Below, piece by piece: positions 9,072-17,749 of a stretch of DNA of 64,000 nt. The position numbers were made by a program, and so were the translations under genes. The stretch's first letter is position 1; each line of letters starts with the position of its first letter. The notes under the pieces were generated by a model. The model had not been told where the DNA came from, ran no database searches, and worked only from the letters and a program-made list of their open reading frames with translations. Origin of the DNA: DATATB01 sp036268995 (GTDB taxonomy: Bacteria > Planctomycetota > Planctomycetia > Pirellulales > PNKZ01); contig DATATB010000100.1 of assembly GCA_036268995.1 (NCBI GenBank), positions 1 through 64,000 of the forward strand, in the 5' to 3' direction.

Positions 9072-9113
9072 ACCGCGAGCCGCACAACCCCGGCGAGCCG
9101 CCGCGCAACGCCG

Positions 9114-9142
9114 GCGAGCCGGGAGCGTTAGCGACCGGAGGG
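9114..9142. repeat. Dispersed GAGCCGGGAGCG repeat, copy 1
   Basis: A 28-base unit containing CGAGCCGGGAGCGTTAGCG and then ACCGGAG. Near-identical copies are found at 48251-48278 and 48743-48770, with an inverted copy at 48789-48816. It stands directly after the DUF417 gene in non-coding DNA. Confidence 0.75.
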
Positions 9143-9283
9143 CCCACTACGTTTAAATGCCATTGAACAGAAGCTCGCGAAGAGCGCGAAGAAAGGGAAA
9201 ACCGAAGGAAGGAAGGAGGACCAAAGCTGTCAATTCACACCGTCAGGCCAATCGTCCGCAGTCTAACAATTTTTCTTGCCCTT

Positions 9284-9530
9284 CTACTTCTTCCTCTTCT
9301 TCTTAGCGGCCTTTGCGGCCTTCCCTTCGGCCTGAGGCTCAGGGCTCGAAGGCTGTTCAATTGCTTCGTAGTTCCATTCTGGCTTCGGTTGAGACAGGAG
9401 CGTCAACAAAAAAGCCGCGCCGAACCGGATGGCTCGTCGGCGCGGCCGATTGTGCCCTAAGGGGCACCTGCTGCCTGTGATTCTATCGGGCTCGGACCGA
9501 AATCGAAACGATTTCTTTTTGGATCGTGCC
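9284..9530 (-). pseudogene. Possible C-terminal coding remnant with Lys-rich tail
   Basis: Reading the minus strand towards a stop at 9284-9286 gives an open frame whose end looks like a real protein tail: FGAAFLLTLLSQPKPEWNYE, then a Pro/Glu/Ala stretch and a basic end KAAKAAKKKRKK. No start codon or family motif can be placed upstream, and the frame overlaps a hairpin terminator at 9414-9446. It may be the remains of a gene whose front has been lost, or chance. No function can be named. Confidence 0.25.
9407..9446 (-). terminator. Rho-independent terminator for the histidine phosphatase gene
   Basis: The arms GCCGCGCCGA (9414-9423) and TCGGCGCGGC (9437-9446) are perfect complements, giving a 10-bp GC-rich stem with a 13-base loop. 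On the minus strand the stem is followed by a run of six T residues. It lies about 145 bp downstream of the minus-strand gene that ends at 9590. Confidence 0.75.
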
Positions 9531-9589
9531 TGGCAGGGCGCGAGGCGACGTTCTGAAATCTCCCCGTTTACTTTTCTTTCCTGTCTTCG

Positions 9590-10237
9590 CTACTGCGAAT
9601 CGCCCGGCAACAGGCGCTGGGGCAGATCGTAGATGCTGGCAGTTCCGGCTGCGTTGTAGCTGATGAGCCAGACGCGATCGCAGACGTGGCCCGGCCACGT
9701 CTGCGGCGCATTTCTCGCCTGCAGCGCTTGGGCAAGAGCCGGAATCATGTCATGCCGCCAGCAAACGAGCACGATTTTGCCGGCATAAATTGGGTTGTGA
9801 CGCAGTTCGTGCGCCAGTTCCTTCACCGCCGAGTCGTGGTACTGGCTATTGATTGGAAGACGCAGCTTTGCGGCCAGCGGGCTGATCGTCTCGACCGGGC
9901 GGCTGCTGCTCTCCTTGTTGCCGGCGGCAAACAGGAAGTCGGGCCTGGCAAACGGAATCTTCCGCTCGGCCGAGGCGACGAACAGTTCCGGCAGCCGGTC
10001 GGCACGCGCCTGCCCCTCGGACGAAAGGTGTACATCGTCGCGGTTACCGGTCTTCTCCGCATGCCTGATAATCAAAATCTGCCGCGGCAACCGACTCCCA
10101 CCGCCCGCCTGCGGCTCGGCCGCTTGCGAAGTCTCGGCCACCAGCCCCGAGCCTCCCAGCACGCCCCAGCAACCAGCCAACCCGCCGAGCACGAGCATCG
10201 GCATAAGCGGGCGAAGGATTCGGCATCGACTGCTCAT
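9590..10237 (-). CDS. Histidine phosphatase family protein, exported
   Basis: The product has 215 residues. Residues 8-40 form an export signal with GGLAGC (a possible lipobox) and a Gly/Ala-rich linker, so the protein probably acts outside the cytoplasm. The catalytic signature is IIRHAEKTGN near residue 57, where RHxE is a common variant of the RHG phosphate pocket, and a second histidine stands in LVCWRHDMIPAL near residue 150. These two histidines and the arginines are the core of the phosphoglycerate mutase-like superfamily, which uses a phosphohistidine intermediate. The substrate is not evident; such short RHAE forms act on phosphoproteins or small phosphates. It has its own terminator downstream and no operon partners. 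Confidence 0.8.
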   Translation of the reverse strand: MSSRCRILRPLMPMLVLGGLAGCWGVLGGSGLVAETSQAAEPQAGGGSRLPRQILIIRHAEKTGNRDDVHLSSEGQARADRLPELFVASAERKIPFARPDFLFAAGNKESSSRPVETISPLAAKLRLPINSQYHDSAVKELAHELRHNPIYAGKIVLVCWRHDMIPALAQALQARNAPQTWPGHVCDRVWLISYNAAGTASIYDLPQRLLPGDSQ

Positions 10238-10606
10238 CGGCTTTCACGCGTTGCGGCTGGAAGTTGGAACATGGCAGAGCGATTCTTCGATTAAATCATC
10301 CTGCGACTTTTTTACTTCATCGCCGCCGCAGCAGCAACCGCCGACCCGTCGCGAAGCGTTTGGCCACCGTAGCCATCCCGCTCCGCCGGGATGAAGCCGC
10401 GCAACTCGGCTGGACGCTGAGATGGTCCGTCGTGGCGTCCCTTCATCCCGGCGGAGCGGGATGGCTACGGTAACGCCACGGGGTGCGTTGTGCGGATGGC
10501 CGGCCTCGCGGCGCTCGCGGTATAATCGGCATGTGGAAAAACCGCTCTACGACATGCCAGTGGCCGCGCAATTACTTTCCAGGCAATTTGCAAGCGATGC
10601 CGCCGA
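10238..10606. other. Intergenic with dispersed palindrome
   Basis: This 369-bp gap between divergent genes contains the inverted repeat described at 10367-10470. No further gene is supported here. The divergent genes must draw their promoters from the rest of the gap, but I see no clear consensus. Confidence 0.5.
10367..10470. repeat. Dispersed inverted repeat, CATCCCGGCGGAGCGGGATG type, copy 1
   Basis: Two 27-base arms (10367-10393 and 10444-10470) are exact reverse complements, centred on a stem-prone block that itself contains CCCGCTCCGCCGGG. The spacer holds AACTCGGCTGGACGCTGA, which recurs in the second copy at 19051-19152, whose left arm has decayed. The shared spacer shows that the whole element was copied, not just the arms. 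Confidence 0.8.
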
Positions 10607-11500
10607 ATGAGCCAAACCACAAGACGCCGAATCGTCAAATGGATCATCTTCGCTGCGCTAGCCATTCCTGGCGTGCTGCGCGGAACATCCTACCGCGATC
10701 TTTTTTCCTGGTCGCGCGTCAAGCCGCCAGCGGGATTTATCGCGGATGGACCCGCCCTGGCTGGCAGAATGGAGACCATCAAAACAGCGGAAGAATTCCG
10801 TGCCATGCTCTCGGAGCAGGACTGCCTCCTGTTTGTCGATGTCGACTGGTCACTTGAGGCGGCCTTGTCCCGCCGCCGGCTAGAGGATTTCATTCGGGTT
10901 TGGAATCAGCAGAACCATTCTAGAGCCGTTGTGGTTTTCCGCGTCGACCTGACAAATGGGGAGGGCCATATTTGGAACGAAGTAGTAGCCTGGTTGAAAA
11001 AGCAGAACCTCCACATGTGGGAAACTGGTGGAGTCGGCCCCGCGTTTTGGCTGCGCCGCGGCAAGATCTTTGACCTCACTCGTTCCGCCGCAACGGTAAC
11101 GGTGCCGGAGCTGCTTGCGAAAACTTCGCACTTGGCTGGAGCAATAGCTGCTCCAGCGCGATTCCCTTTAACGTTGGTTGACGCCGTGCGGGTTCTAAAC
11201 GCAGAGTTGCTGGGTCAGAACGCATCGAGCGTGAAGTTCATTTTGAACGAGAGGGCCGTTGTGTTCTTCCCGGCCACGCAACAGCATCGCGACGTCAAAA
11301 CCCACGAGCTTAGCTATGAGGACGACTATCGCGGCAATGCTGTAGCCGGCCTCATTACGCCGGGGCGCGTGGAAATACGCTTTCACCAAGCGTTCTCGGA
11401 CGAAAGAATACGAACCATTTGGTCTCGGCTGCTAGCCGAGCCCGAACTCGCGACCAGCGCATTCGGGACGCTCTATTACCAGGGACGCCAGCTCCAATGA
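10607..11500 (+). CDS. Membrane-anchored protein of unknown function
   Basis: The product has 297 residues. Residues 9-27 form one hydrophobic segment (VKWIIFAALAIPGVL), which suggests an anchor with the rest outside the cytoplasm. The stretch from about residue 60 to 165 (LLFVDVDWSLEAAL, then AVVVFRVDLTN, then AFWLRRGKIFDLT) has the strand and helix spacing of a thioredoxin-like fold, but no CxxC is present where the active site should be. The C-terminal 120 residues have no visible motif. It stands alone: the next gene, ftsH, points the other way, and its end is only 6 bp downstream. The thioredoxin suggestion is inference; otherwise I do not recognise the family. Confidence 0.6.
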   Translation: MSQTTRRRIVKWIIFAALAIPGVLRGTSYRDLFSWSRVKPPAGFIADGPALAGRMETIKTAEEFRAMLSEQDCLLFVDVDWSLEAALSRRRLEDFIRVWNQQNHSRAVVVFRVDLTNGEGHIWNEVVAWLKKQNLHMWETGGVGPAFWLRRGKIFDLTRSAATVTVPELLAKTSHLAGAIAAPARFPLTLVDAVRVLNAELLGQNASSVKFILNERAVVFFPATQQHRDVKTHELSYEDDYRGNAVAGLITPGRVEIRFHQAFSDERIRTIWSRLLAEPELATSAFGTLYYQGRQLQ

Positions 11501-11506
11501 GTCACC

Positions 11507-13498
11507 CTACGCCAGCGCCTCGGGGGCTTTGCCGGCGCCGGGTTCGGGGGCGATGATGGCGGGGGTGACTTCGCCGTTGGTGCGGGCACGATTGCTGGCG
11601 GGGCCGATGAGGGCGGCGATTTCACGCTCGTCAAGGATCTCGCGCTCGGCCAGGTTCGTGGCCAGCAGCTCGAGCTTGTCGCGATGCTCGGCCAGCATGC
11701 CGCGGGCACGCTTGTCGGCCAGGTGCAAGATCGAGGCCAGCTCCTCGTCGATGACCTGCGCCGTGTGCTCGCTGAACTCGCGCTGCTCGACAATTTCCTT
11801 GCCCAGAAAGGGATGCTCTTCGGCCGTGCGATAGGCCACCGGGCCGATTCGCTCGCTCATGCCCCAGTGCGTAACCATGCGGCGGGCCAGTTGCGTGGCA
11901 CGCTTGAGATCGTCCTCGGCGCCGGCGCTGTACTCGTCGAAGATCAACTTTTCGGCCGCCCGCCCGCCCAGCATGAACACCAATCGGGCGTGCAATTCGG
12001 TCTCGCCAATGTTCAACCGGTCTTCCTCGGGCAAAAGCTGCGTGACGCCCAGGGCCCGGCCGCGGGGAATGATGGTGACCTTGTGTACGCGGTCGGCGCC
12101 GGGCACGAGCCAGGCCAGCAAGGCGTGGCCCGCCTCGTGGTAGGCGGTCATCAGCTTTTCTTTGCCGGACAGAACTTCCTCGCGCTTGGCGCCCATCAGG
12201 ATCTTGTCGCGGGCGATTTCGAAGTCGGGCATGCCGACTTTGTCCTTGCCTTCGCGCGTGGCCCACAGGGCGGCTTCGTTGACCAGGTTGCGGATGTCGG
12301 CGCCGGTGAGGCCGACGGTGCCGGCGGCCAGGCGATGAATGTCGACGTCGTCATCGAGCGGCACTTCGCGGGCGTGGACCAGGAAAATCGCCTCGCGGCC
12401 TTTCAGGTTCGGCCGGTCGACGGTGACGTGCCGGTCGAAACGGCCGGGCCGCAACAGCGCGGGATCGAGCACGTCGGGCCGATTGGTGGCGGCCAGCACG
12501 ATGACCGATTCGTTGGGGCTGAAGCCGTCCATCTCGCTGAGAATCTGATTGAGCGTCTGCTCGCGTTCGTCGTGGCCGCCGCCCAGGCCGGCCCCGCGCA
12601 CGCGGCCGACGGCATCGATCTCGTCGATGAACAGGATGCAGGGCGAGGCCTCTTTGGCCGTCTTGAACATGTCGCGGACGCGGCTGGCGCCCACGCCGAC
12701 GAACATTTGGATGAACTCAGAGCCGCTGATCGAGAAGAACGGCACCCCCGCCTCGCCGGCCACGGCTTTGGCCAGCAGCGTTTTGCCGGTTCCCGGCGGG
12801 CCCATCAAGAGCGTGCCCTTGGGAATGCGGCCGCCCAGCCGCTGAAATTTTTCAGGGTTTTTGAGGAACTCGACGACTTCGGCCAGATCGTTTTTGACGC
12901 CTTCCAGCCCGGCCACGTCGACGAACGTGATGCGTTTGGCGCCCTGCTCGTAGCGCTTGGCCGGGCTTTTGCTGAAGCCGGACAGGATGCCGCCGCCCAT
13001 GATCTGATCGCGAGCCCGGCGAAAGACGAACCACATGCCCAGCACGAGCAGGGCCGTGACCCCCAGGTAGAACATGAGCACCATCGAAGTGCTATCGGTC
13101 GGCGCTTCGGCCGTGTAATGGGCCCCCAGCTTGTCGCGGAGCATGCGGTCGATGTCTTCGCCGGCCAGCGGGCTGAGCACTACCGAGAACTCGCTCTTGG
13201 GCTCTTCGGTTTTGGCAAACGGCCCGTGGTGCGCGGCTTCGCCCGGCAGCTTGGGGACTTCCTTGAATCGGCCGACCAGCCCATAGCGGCTGGTGATCTT
13301 CACTTCCTCGATATTGCCCGCCTGGAGCTCTTTGAGGAAGTAGCCGTAGCTGATCGTCGAGGCCTTGTTCGGTTCGTTCAACAGCCAAAACAGCAGCAGC
13401 AGAAAGACTGCCAGCACCGCGACCATGGCCGTGGAATTGTTAAAACGCGGCCACCGGGAAGCGGGACGCTCGGGCGGCGGCAGGGATTGGTTCTCCAT
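11507..13498 (-). CDS. ftsH: ATP-dependent zinc metalloprotease FtsH
   Basis: The protein has 663 residues from the ATG at 13498. An ATG two codons upstream exists, but it overlaps the AAGGA ribosome site, so the inner start is preferred. Two membrane helices (about residues 25-45 and 143-165) flank a periplasmic segment. The AAA+ domain has LMGPPGTGKTLLAKA (Walker A), FIDEIDAVGR (Walker B) and the second region of homology ATNRPDVLDPALLRPGRFDR. The zinc site HEAGH is in TAYHEAGHALLAW near residue 438, with the third ligand in the later EDDLKRATQLARRMV region. FtsH is a hexameric quality-control protease that extracts and degrades membrane and regulatory proteins. The C-terminal tail is Pro/Ala rich. 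All key residues are present. Confidence 0.96.
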   Translation of the reverse strand: MENQSLPPPERPASRWPRFNNSTAMVAVLAVFLLLLFWLLNEPNKASTISYGYFLKELQAGNIEEVKITSRYGLVGRFKEVPKLPGEAAHHGPFAKTEEPKSEFSVVLSPLAGEDIDRMLRDKLGAHYTAEAPTDSTSMVLMFYLGVTALLVLGMWFVFRRARDQIMGGGILSGFSKSPAKRYEQGAKRITFVDVAGLEGVKNDLAEVVEFLKNPEKFQRLGGRIPKGTLLMGPPGTGKTLLAKAVAGEAGVPFFSISGSEFIQMFVGVGASRVRDMFKTAKEASPCILFIDEIDAVGRVRGAGLGGGHDEREQTLNQILSEMDGFSPNESVIVLAATNRPDVLDPALLRPGRFDRHVTVDRPNLKGREAIFLVHAREVPLDDDVDIHRLAAGTVGLTGADIRNLVNEAALWATREGKDKVGMPDFEIARDKILMGAKREEVLSGKEKLMTAYHEAGHALLAWLVPGADRVHKVTIIPRGRALGVTQLLPEEDRLNIGETELHARLVFMLGGRAAEKLIFDEYSAGAEDDLKRATQLARRMVTHWGMSERIGPVAYRTAEEHPFLGKEIVEQREFSEHTAQVIDEELASILHLADKRARGMLAEHRDKLELLATNLAEREILDEREIAALIGPASNRARTNGEVTPAIIAPEPGAGKAPEALA

Positions 13499-13535
13499 CG
13501 ACATCCTTCAATGCGGCAGAATACGGATCGAACTA

Positions 13536-13672
13536 CGGGTCGACCAGAAAATAACGTGAGCCTTCAATCAAAAAGCCCTCACCCTGCCCTCTCCCAAAGG
13601 GAGAGGGGTTGCGAGAACGCCCTCTCATAAGCGAGCGGGATTTGCAGGAAAGCTATTTTCGGTCGGCCCTAT
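13536..13672. repeat. Dispersed repeat with internal CTCTCCC/GGGAGAG hairpin, decayed copy
   Basis: Imperfect outer arms (CGACCAGAAAATAACG and GCTATTTTCGGTCGG) flank a core with CCCTCACCC and a hairpin of CCTCTCCC with GGGAGAGG. The intact version is at 33365-33472, where the outer arms are perfect; a core-only version is at 52386-52434. It lies between ftsH and recQ. Confidence 0.6.
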
Positions 13673-16359
13673 GCTGGAATTGTACCGCACTGAGGCGATT
13701 TTTTCGATTCGGCAAGATTTTCGGGCAGATTCGCCGCTGCGCGACGGCACTTTAGGTAGAGTTGCAGCTCTTCGTAGCGAACATCGTGGGGCAATTGGCT
13801 CAATAGTGGCCGTAAGCGCTGCGGCTCGCCGGGGCCTACGACGCGCTCAAGGGCGGCGATTTGCTCGCCGCTCAGAAACCAACGGGCCTCGACGCGCCAG
13901 CCCGAATCGATCGCGCGCAGCGCGTGGTCCAGCACCACCTCGCGCTCCAAACCCCGAGCCGCCGCGCAGTCGTCCACCGAAAACCCGGTCGAGAGCAACC
14001 GCCACGTCCAGTAATGCGTGGGCTGCGATGCCGCGACGGGCGAGGGCGCAACAGGCAATGGCGCTGCGGGGACTTCTACGGCCGGTGCTGGTCGAGGCAG
14101 TTCCGGCTCCGCTGTTTGCCGGTGCTCGTCCGGCGGCTTCGAAGCTGTTGGCGGTGCGCTTCTCTCGGTCGCTGGCGGTGGCGGTTTGTCGGCAAGCGGC
14201 GGGCGCTGGGGTTCAGGCTGCTTTTGCGGCTCGGCGCCGGCAACCTTCACCTGTCGCATGCGGCCGACCAGCGCGGGCGGAAAACTCGGCAGCCGGCCGC
14301 TGCCGTCCGGATGGTTCATCAAGCGCTGGCCTTCCTCGCTCAATTGCATCAGCGGCCGATGGTTTTCCAAGCCGACCTGCTCCAGCCATCCGCCGGCCAG
14401 CAGGCAATCGAGCAGCTCGGCGACCTCGGTTTGCTTGAGCGGCTTGAGCAGCCCGTAGGTGCTCAGCTTTTGCAGGCCGCAGCGCGTGATTTTGGCGGAA
14501 GTAGAGCCGCAGAGCATCTGGGCGATCAGGTGCTTGCCGAAGCGGCCGCGCGACCGGGCCACGCCGGCCAGGGCCATGCGCGCGACTTGCAGCAGGTGCC
14601 CGTCGCTGGGCACACCGGCCTGCACAGCCGCCGCGGCTGGCGCTTTGCCGGGCGTGCAGTTGTCGCAGTGGCCGCACGGCTGGCTGCCTGCCTCGCCAAA
14701 GTAATCGAGAATCGCCGCCTGGCGGCATTGCCGGCCTTGAGCGAAGTCGATCACTTGCCGCAGCTTCTGATATTCGGCCGCCTTGCGCTCGTCGAGCAGT
14801 TGGAAGTCGATGTCCAACTCGGAAAACTTCTTGGTCCGGTCCAGCAGATGCACGGCCCGGCCGCGAAACGGCGGGATGTAATCCAGCGATTTCAGTTGCC
14901 GCAGCTCGCGCAGCGTGCGCGAGAGCGCCGTGGCTTCCAGCTCGGTTTCGGCCAATAGCTCGCGAGGATTGAAGTACACCAGTTCATAGCGCCGGCCGCC
15001 GACCAGCCGCTCGATGGCCTGCATCACGCGGCGCTGCACCTTGGCCTGGCGCGGCAGCAGGTCCACGAGCGTGGGCAGATTGCTGTCGATGCGCACGATG
15101 GCCATGTTCTGATACGGTTCGAGCCGCTCGAGCACGCCGGCTTTTTCCAGCAGTTGCTCGCACGTGCCGATGCCGTCGGAGCCAATCGGCAGGCTCAACG
15201 ACTCCTTGATCTCTTGCTGCGTCAGCTCGATGGGATCGGCGTCCATCGCGCGCAGAAATTCGTACACGCGCGACACGACCTCGCGCGAGGGATACGCGCT
15301 CTCGATAAAGAATTCCTGGATCTTCCAATCGCCCGCGCTGAACAGCATCAGGCAGCGGGCAGGCTGGCCATCGCGGCCCGCCCGGCCGGCCTCCTGGTAA
15401 TAGCCTTCGAGGCTGCCGGGCAGGTTGTAATGCACGACGAAGCGCACGTCGGCCTTGTCGATGCCCATGCCGAAGGCGGTGGTGGCCACGACGATTTCGC
15501 TGGCGCCCTGCATGAAGGCATCCTGCGCGGCGTGCCGCTCTTCGGACGTCATGCCGGCGTGATAGGCGCCGCTCGTGCGGCCGGTGCGCAGGCGGATCAG
15601 CTCGGCCAGCTCTTCGCAGCGCTTGCGCGTCGAGGCATACACAATGCCCGATCCGCGGTTGGCGGCCAGGAAGGCAATCAGGGCCTCATCCTTGCGCCGG
15701 GCCGACGAATGATGCTGGATGGCGTAGTGCAGGTTGTGCCGGGCAAAACCGGTAATGAAGATTCGCGGCTCGCGCAGCGTGAGCTGCGCGATGATGTCCT
15801 GCCGCACGGCGTCGGTGGCTGTGGCCGTCAGCGCGATCGTGGGTGGATCGCCCAACAGGCGGCGGAACCGCCCCAAGCGGGCGTAGTCGGGCCGGAAATC
15901 ATGCCCCCACTCGCTGATGCAGTGCGCTTCGTCGATCGCCAGCAACTGCAAGCCCGCCGCACGCACCGCCTCGACGAAACGCGGGCTGCGAAAACGCTCG
16001 GGCACGACATATACCAGGTCGTAGGCTCCCTGCGACAATTGATGTAGCCGGGCCTGCTGCTCGGCCGGTGAAAGCGTGCTGTTGACAAAGGTGGCCCGCA
16101 GGCCAAGGGCTTGAAGCTGATCGACCTGGTCTTTCATCAGCGCGATCAGCGGAGAGACCACCAGCGTCAGGCCGGGCCGCGCAATGGCCGGCAACTGATA
16201 GCAGAGGCTTTTGCCGCCGCCGGTGGGCATCACGCACAGGCAATCTTCGTCGGCCATGACCGCGGAAATGACATCGCGCTGGCCGGGCCGAAAACTGGAC
16301 AAGCCGAACCGCGGCAGCCAGGCGTCGACGTCCAGTTGCAGGGTATCGGGCTGCGGCAT
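13669..16359 (-). CDS. recQ: ATP-dependent DNA helicase RecQ with long C-terminal extension
   Basis: The protein has 896 residues against about 610 in E. coli. Walker A is PTGGGKS with Lys50, and the DEAH box (143-146) is followed by CISEWGHDFRPDY, the aromatic-rich loop of RecQ. Conserved helicase blocks follow, including STRKRCEEL, AFGMGIDKADVRFVVHYNLP and EAGRAGRDG. The RQC zinc site is in CRQAAILDYFGE....CGHCDNC at about residues 545-570. In place of a normal HRDC domain there is a Pro-rich linker of about 80 residues and a last domain starting at TGFSVDDCAAARGLE that looks like a helix-turn-helix of the type attached to some bacterial RecQ enzymes. It unwinds DNA 3' to 5' in recombination and fork repair. 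No neighbour is functionally linked. Confidence 0.94.
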   Translation of the reverse strand: MPQPDTLQLDVDAWLPRFGLSSFRPGQRDVISAVMADEDCLCVMPTGGGKSLCYQLPAIARPGLTLVVSPLIALMKDQVDQLQALGLRATFVNSTLSPAEQQARLHQLSQGAYDLVYVVPERFRSPRFVEAVRAAGLQLLAIDEAHCISEWGHDFRPDYARLGRFRRLLGDPPTIALTATATDAVRQDIIAQLTLREPRIFITGFARHNLHYAIQHHSSARRKDEALIAFLAANRGSGIVYASTRKRCEELAELIRLRTGRTSGAYHAGMTSEERHAAQDAFMQGASEIVVATTAFGMGIDKADVRFVVHYNLPGSLEGYYQEAGRAGRDGQPARCLMLFSAGDWKIQEFFIESAYPSREVVSRVYEFLRAMDADPIELTQQEIKESLSLPIGSDGIGTCEQLLEKAGVLERLEPYQNMAIVRIDSNLPTLVDLLPRQAKVQRRVMQAIERLVGGRRYELVYFNPRELLAETELEATALSRTLRELRQLKSLDYIPPFRGRAVHLLDRTKKFSELDIDFQLLDERKAAEYQKLRQVIDFAQGRQCRQAAILDYFGEAGSQPCGHCDNCTPGKAPAAAAVQAGVPSDGHLLQVARMALAGVARSRGRFGKHLIAQMLCGSTSAKITRCGLQKLSTYGLLKPLKQTEVAELLDCLLAGGWLEQVGLENHRPLMQLSEEGQRLMNHPDGSGRLPSFPPALVGRMRQVKVAGAEPQKQPEPQRPPLADKPPPPATERSAPPTASKPPDEHRQTAEPELPRPAPAVEVPAAPLPVAPSPVAASQPTHYWTWRLLSTGFSVDDCAAARGLEREVVLDHALRAIDSGWRVEARWFLSGEQIAALERVVGPGEPQRLRPLLSQLPHDVRYEELQLYLKCRRAAANLPENLAESKKSPQCGTIPA

Positions 16360-16475
16360 GAGCGGCGTCGAGGGCTTCAGAAGATCGTTGGCGGCAAGCG
16401 TTACGGCGCGATCTTAATATACGGATGCCGCAGAGCCCGGTCCAACGGCCGTTGCGAGCCGCAATCGTGGGAGTG

Positions 16476-16556
16476 CCTAGGTGCCGCGAGTACCAGCGGC
16501 ACCGGGAGCACCTATTGCGCTGCTCGACAGGCCCGGCTCGGCTCGCCGGGCCTACG
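16476..16556. repeat. Dispersed repeat (GGTGCCGCGAGTACCAGCGGCACC type), copy 1
   Basis: Two hairpin blocks stand in tandem: GGTGCCGC...GCGGCACC and GGCCCGGC...GCCGGGCC, joined by GCTCGACA. Nearly the same sequence recurs at 18946-19028, and both hairpin halves recur in rearranged order at 22389-22488. It occupies the gap between the divergent recQ and STAS genes, which otherwise shows no gene. Confidence 0.75.
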
Positions 16557-16679
16557 TTTCTTCCGGCTTGCATTTGCGTAATGCGAGTGGACGCTGGCAT
16601 GGCGAGTGGTGATAATCTACGGGCCGCATGTGATTGCGGCCTTCCCGAGTGCCATTGCCCGGTCTTGCAGCGAATGCTT

Positions 16680-17036
16680 ATGCAGTTGGCTCTGATTTCC
16701 GACGACAACCACCTGACACAGGTGGAGCTCAATGGGCGAATCACGCCCGACTCGTTTTCGCACGAATGCGAACCGTTGGCTTCGCTGCTGGGCCCCGGCG
16801 CGTATCACCGCCGCGTGTTGTTGGATCTGACGAACTCGGATTACATCAATTCCAGCGGCGTAGGCTGGCTGCTGGTGTGCCACAAGCGGTTTCGCGATGC
16901 CGGCGGCCGACTGGTGATCCATTCCATTCCGCGGCTCGTGCGCAGCGTGCTGGAAGTCTTGAAGATGGACCAGGTGTTTCATCTGGCGGACGACTTGGAA
17001 AGTGCGCGCGAGATTGGCAGCCAAGGGGCGGCTTGA
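16680..17036 (+). CDS. STAS-domain protein, anti-sigma factor antagonist type
   Basis: This 118-residue protein is one STAS domain. The hallmark is DLTNSDYINSSGVGWLL (residues 49-65), in which Ser58 or Ser59 is the residue phosphorylated by partner kinases in anti-anti-sigma factors. Upstream in-frame starts exist (16674 and farther), but they add residues that do not fit the domain, and most of the upstream frame crosses a dispersed repeat. Such proteins release a sigma factor by binding its anti-sigma kinase. No kinase or sigma gene is in view. Its stop codon overlaps the start of the Nudix gene by one base (TGATG), so the two are translationally coupled, although a functional link is not obvious. 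Confidence 0.82.
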   Translation: MQLALISDDNHLTQVELNGRITPDSFSHECEPLASLLGPGAYHRRVLLDLTNSDYINSSGVGWLLVCHKRFRDAGGRLVIHSIPRLVRSVLEVLKMDQVFHLADDLESAREIGSQGAA

Positions 17037-17437
17037 TGAGTGCGCCGGCCAGGCGAGGCGTCGTGGCCGTCGTCCGGCGCGAGGGGCGCTTCCTGGTTAT
17101 CCGCCGCTCGGCCACCGTCGTGGCGCCGCTGGCTTATTGTTTTCCCGGCGGGGGCATCGAAGCCGGCGAAAGCGAAGAAGCAGCGCTGGTGCGCGAGCTG
17201 TCCGAGGAGCTGAATGCCTGCATCCGGCCGTTGCGGCTGGTGTGGCGCAGCATGACTCCCTGGGGCGTCGACCTGGCGTGGTGGCTGGCCGAGTTGACGG
17301 GCGAAATGTGCTGCAATCCAGCCGAAGTGGCTTCCTGCCATTGGCACACGGCCGAAGAAATGGCGGGACTGCCGGACTTGCTGGTGAGCAATCGGGAGTT
17401 TTTGGCGATGCTCGAGCGCGGCGCGATCGTTATTTGA
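17036..17437 (+). CDS. Nudix hydrolase
   Basis: The 133-residue product is a single Nudix domain. The signature at about residues 39-61 reads GGIEAGESEEAALVRELSEE, matching GX5EX7REUXEE, with the Glu residues that hold magnesium all present. The usual Gly two residues after the signature is replaced by Asn. Nudix enzymes cleave a nucleoside diphosphate linked to another group, either cleaning up damaged nucleotides or acting on cofactors; the substrate cannot be told from this sequence. The start overlaps the stop of the STAS gene by one base. The other candidate start, far upstream at 16634, lies inside the STAS gene in another frame and is rejected. Confidence 0.85.
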   Translation: MSAPARRGVVAVVRREGRFLVIRRSATVVAPLAYCFPGGGIEAGESEEAALVRELSEELNACIRPLRLVWRSMTPWGVDLAWWLAELTGEMCCNPAEVASCHWHTAEEMAGLPDLLVSNREFLAMLERGAIVI

Positions 17438-17489
17438 AACGGTCGAGCCTCAAACCAGATGAAACGGAAGCCGGCGCGTGGGCCTGGAA

Positions 17490-17735
17490 AGTAGTGGGGA
17501 AGTCACTCCGCATTAGCCGGCGGCTTCCCGCCACGCGTTTTTCGTAGCCCAGTCCCTTTAGGGCTGGGTATACGTCCGCGGTCGAAATCCCTCCTTCCCA
17601 TTCTGATGCGGCCGGTGGCCGCATCAGAATGGGAAGGAAATTCTGACGGCCGCGTCGGCCCAGCCCTAAAGGGACTGGGCTACGGAAAGCCTGCATTGCC
17701 TTACCCACAAATACGACGCTCACGCCAAGGCCCAA
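17490..17735. repeat. Nested palindromic element, copy 1
   Basis: The outer arms at 17543-17568 and 17659-17684 (CGTAGCCCAGTCC... type) are perfect 26-base inverse copies. Inside them, a second perfect pair of 22 bases (17592-17613 and 17617-17638) contains TTCCCATTCTGATGCGGCC. Copies 2 and 3 are at 20680-20935 and 31000-31215. Similarity goes beyond the arms: a GGCGG-TTCCCGCC block lies before the left arm, and ACAAATA.GACGCTCACGC lies after the right arm in copies 1 and 2. It fills the gap between the Nudix gene and the convergent gene at 17750, so it may also act as a terminator. Confidence 0.85.
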
Positions 17736-17749
17736 GCCGGCCGGGTCGC

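Noticed and set aside
11684..13630. A 648-codon frame opposite ftsH
   Set aside because: Same reasoning: it mirrors the ftsH codons and shows no protein features.
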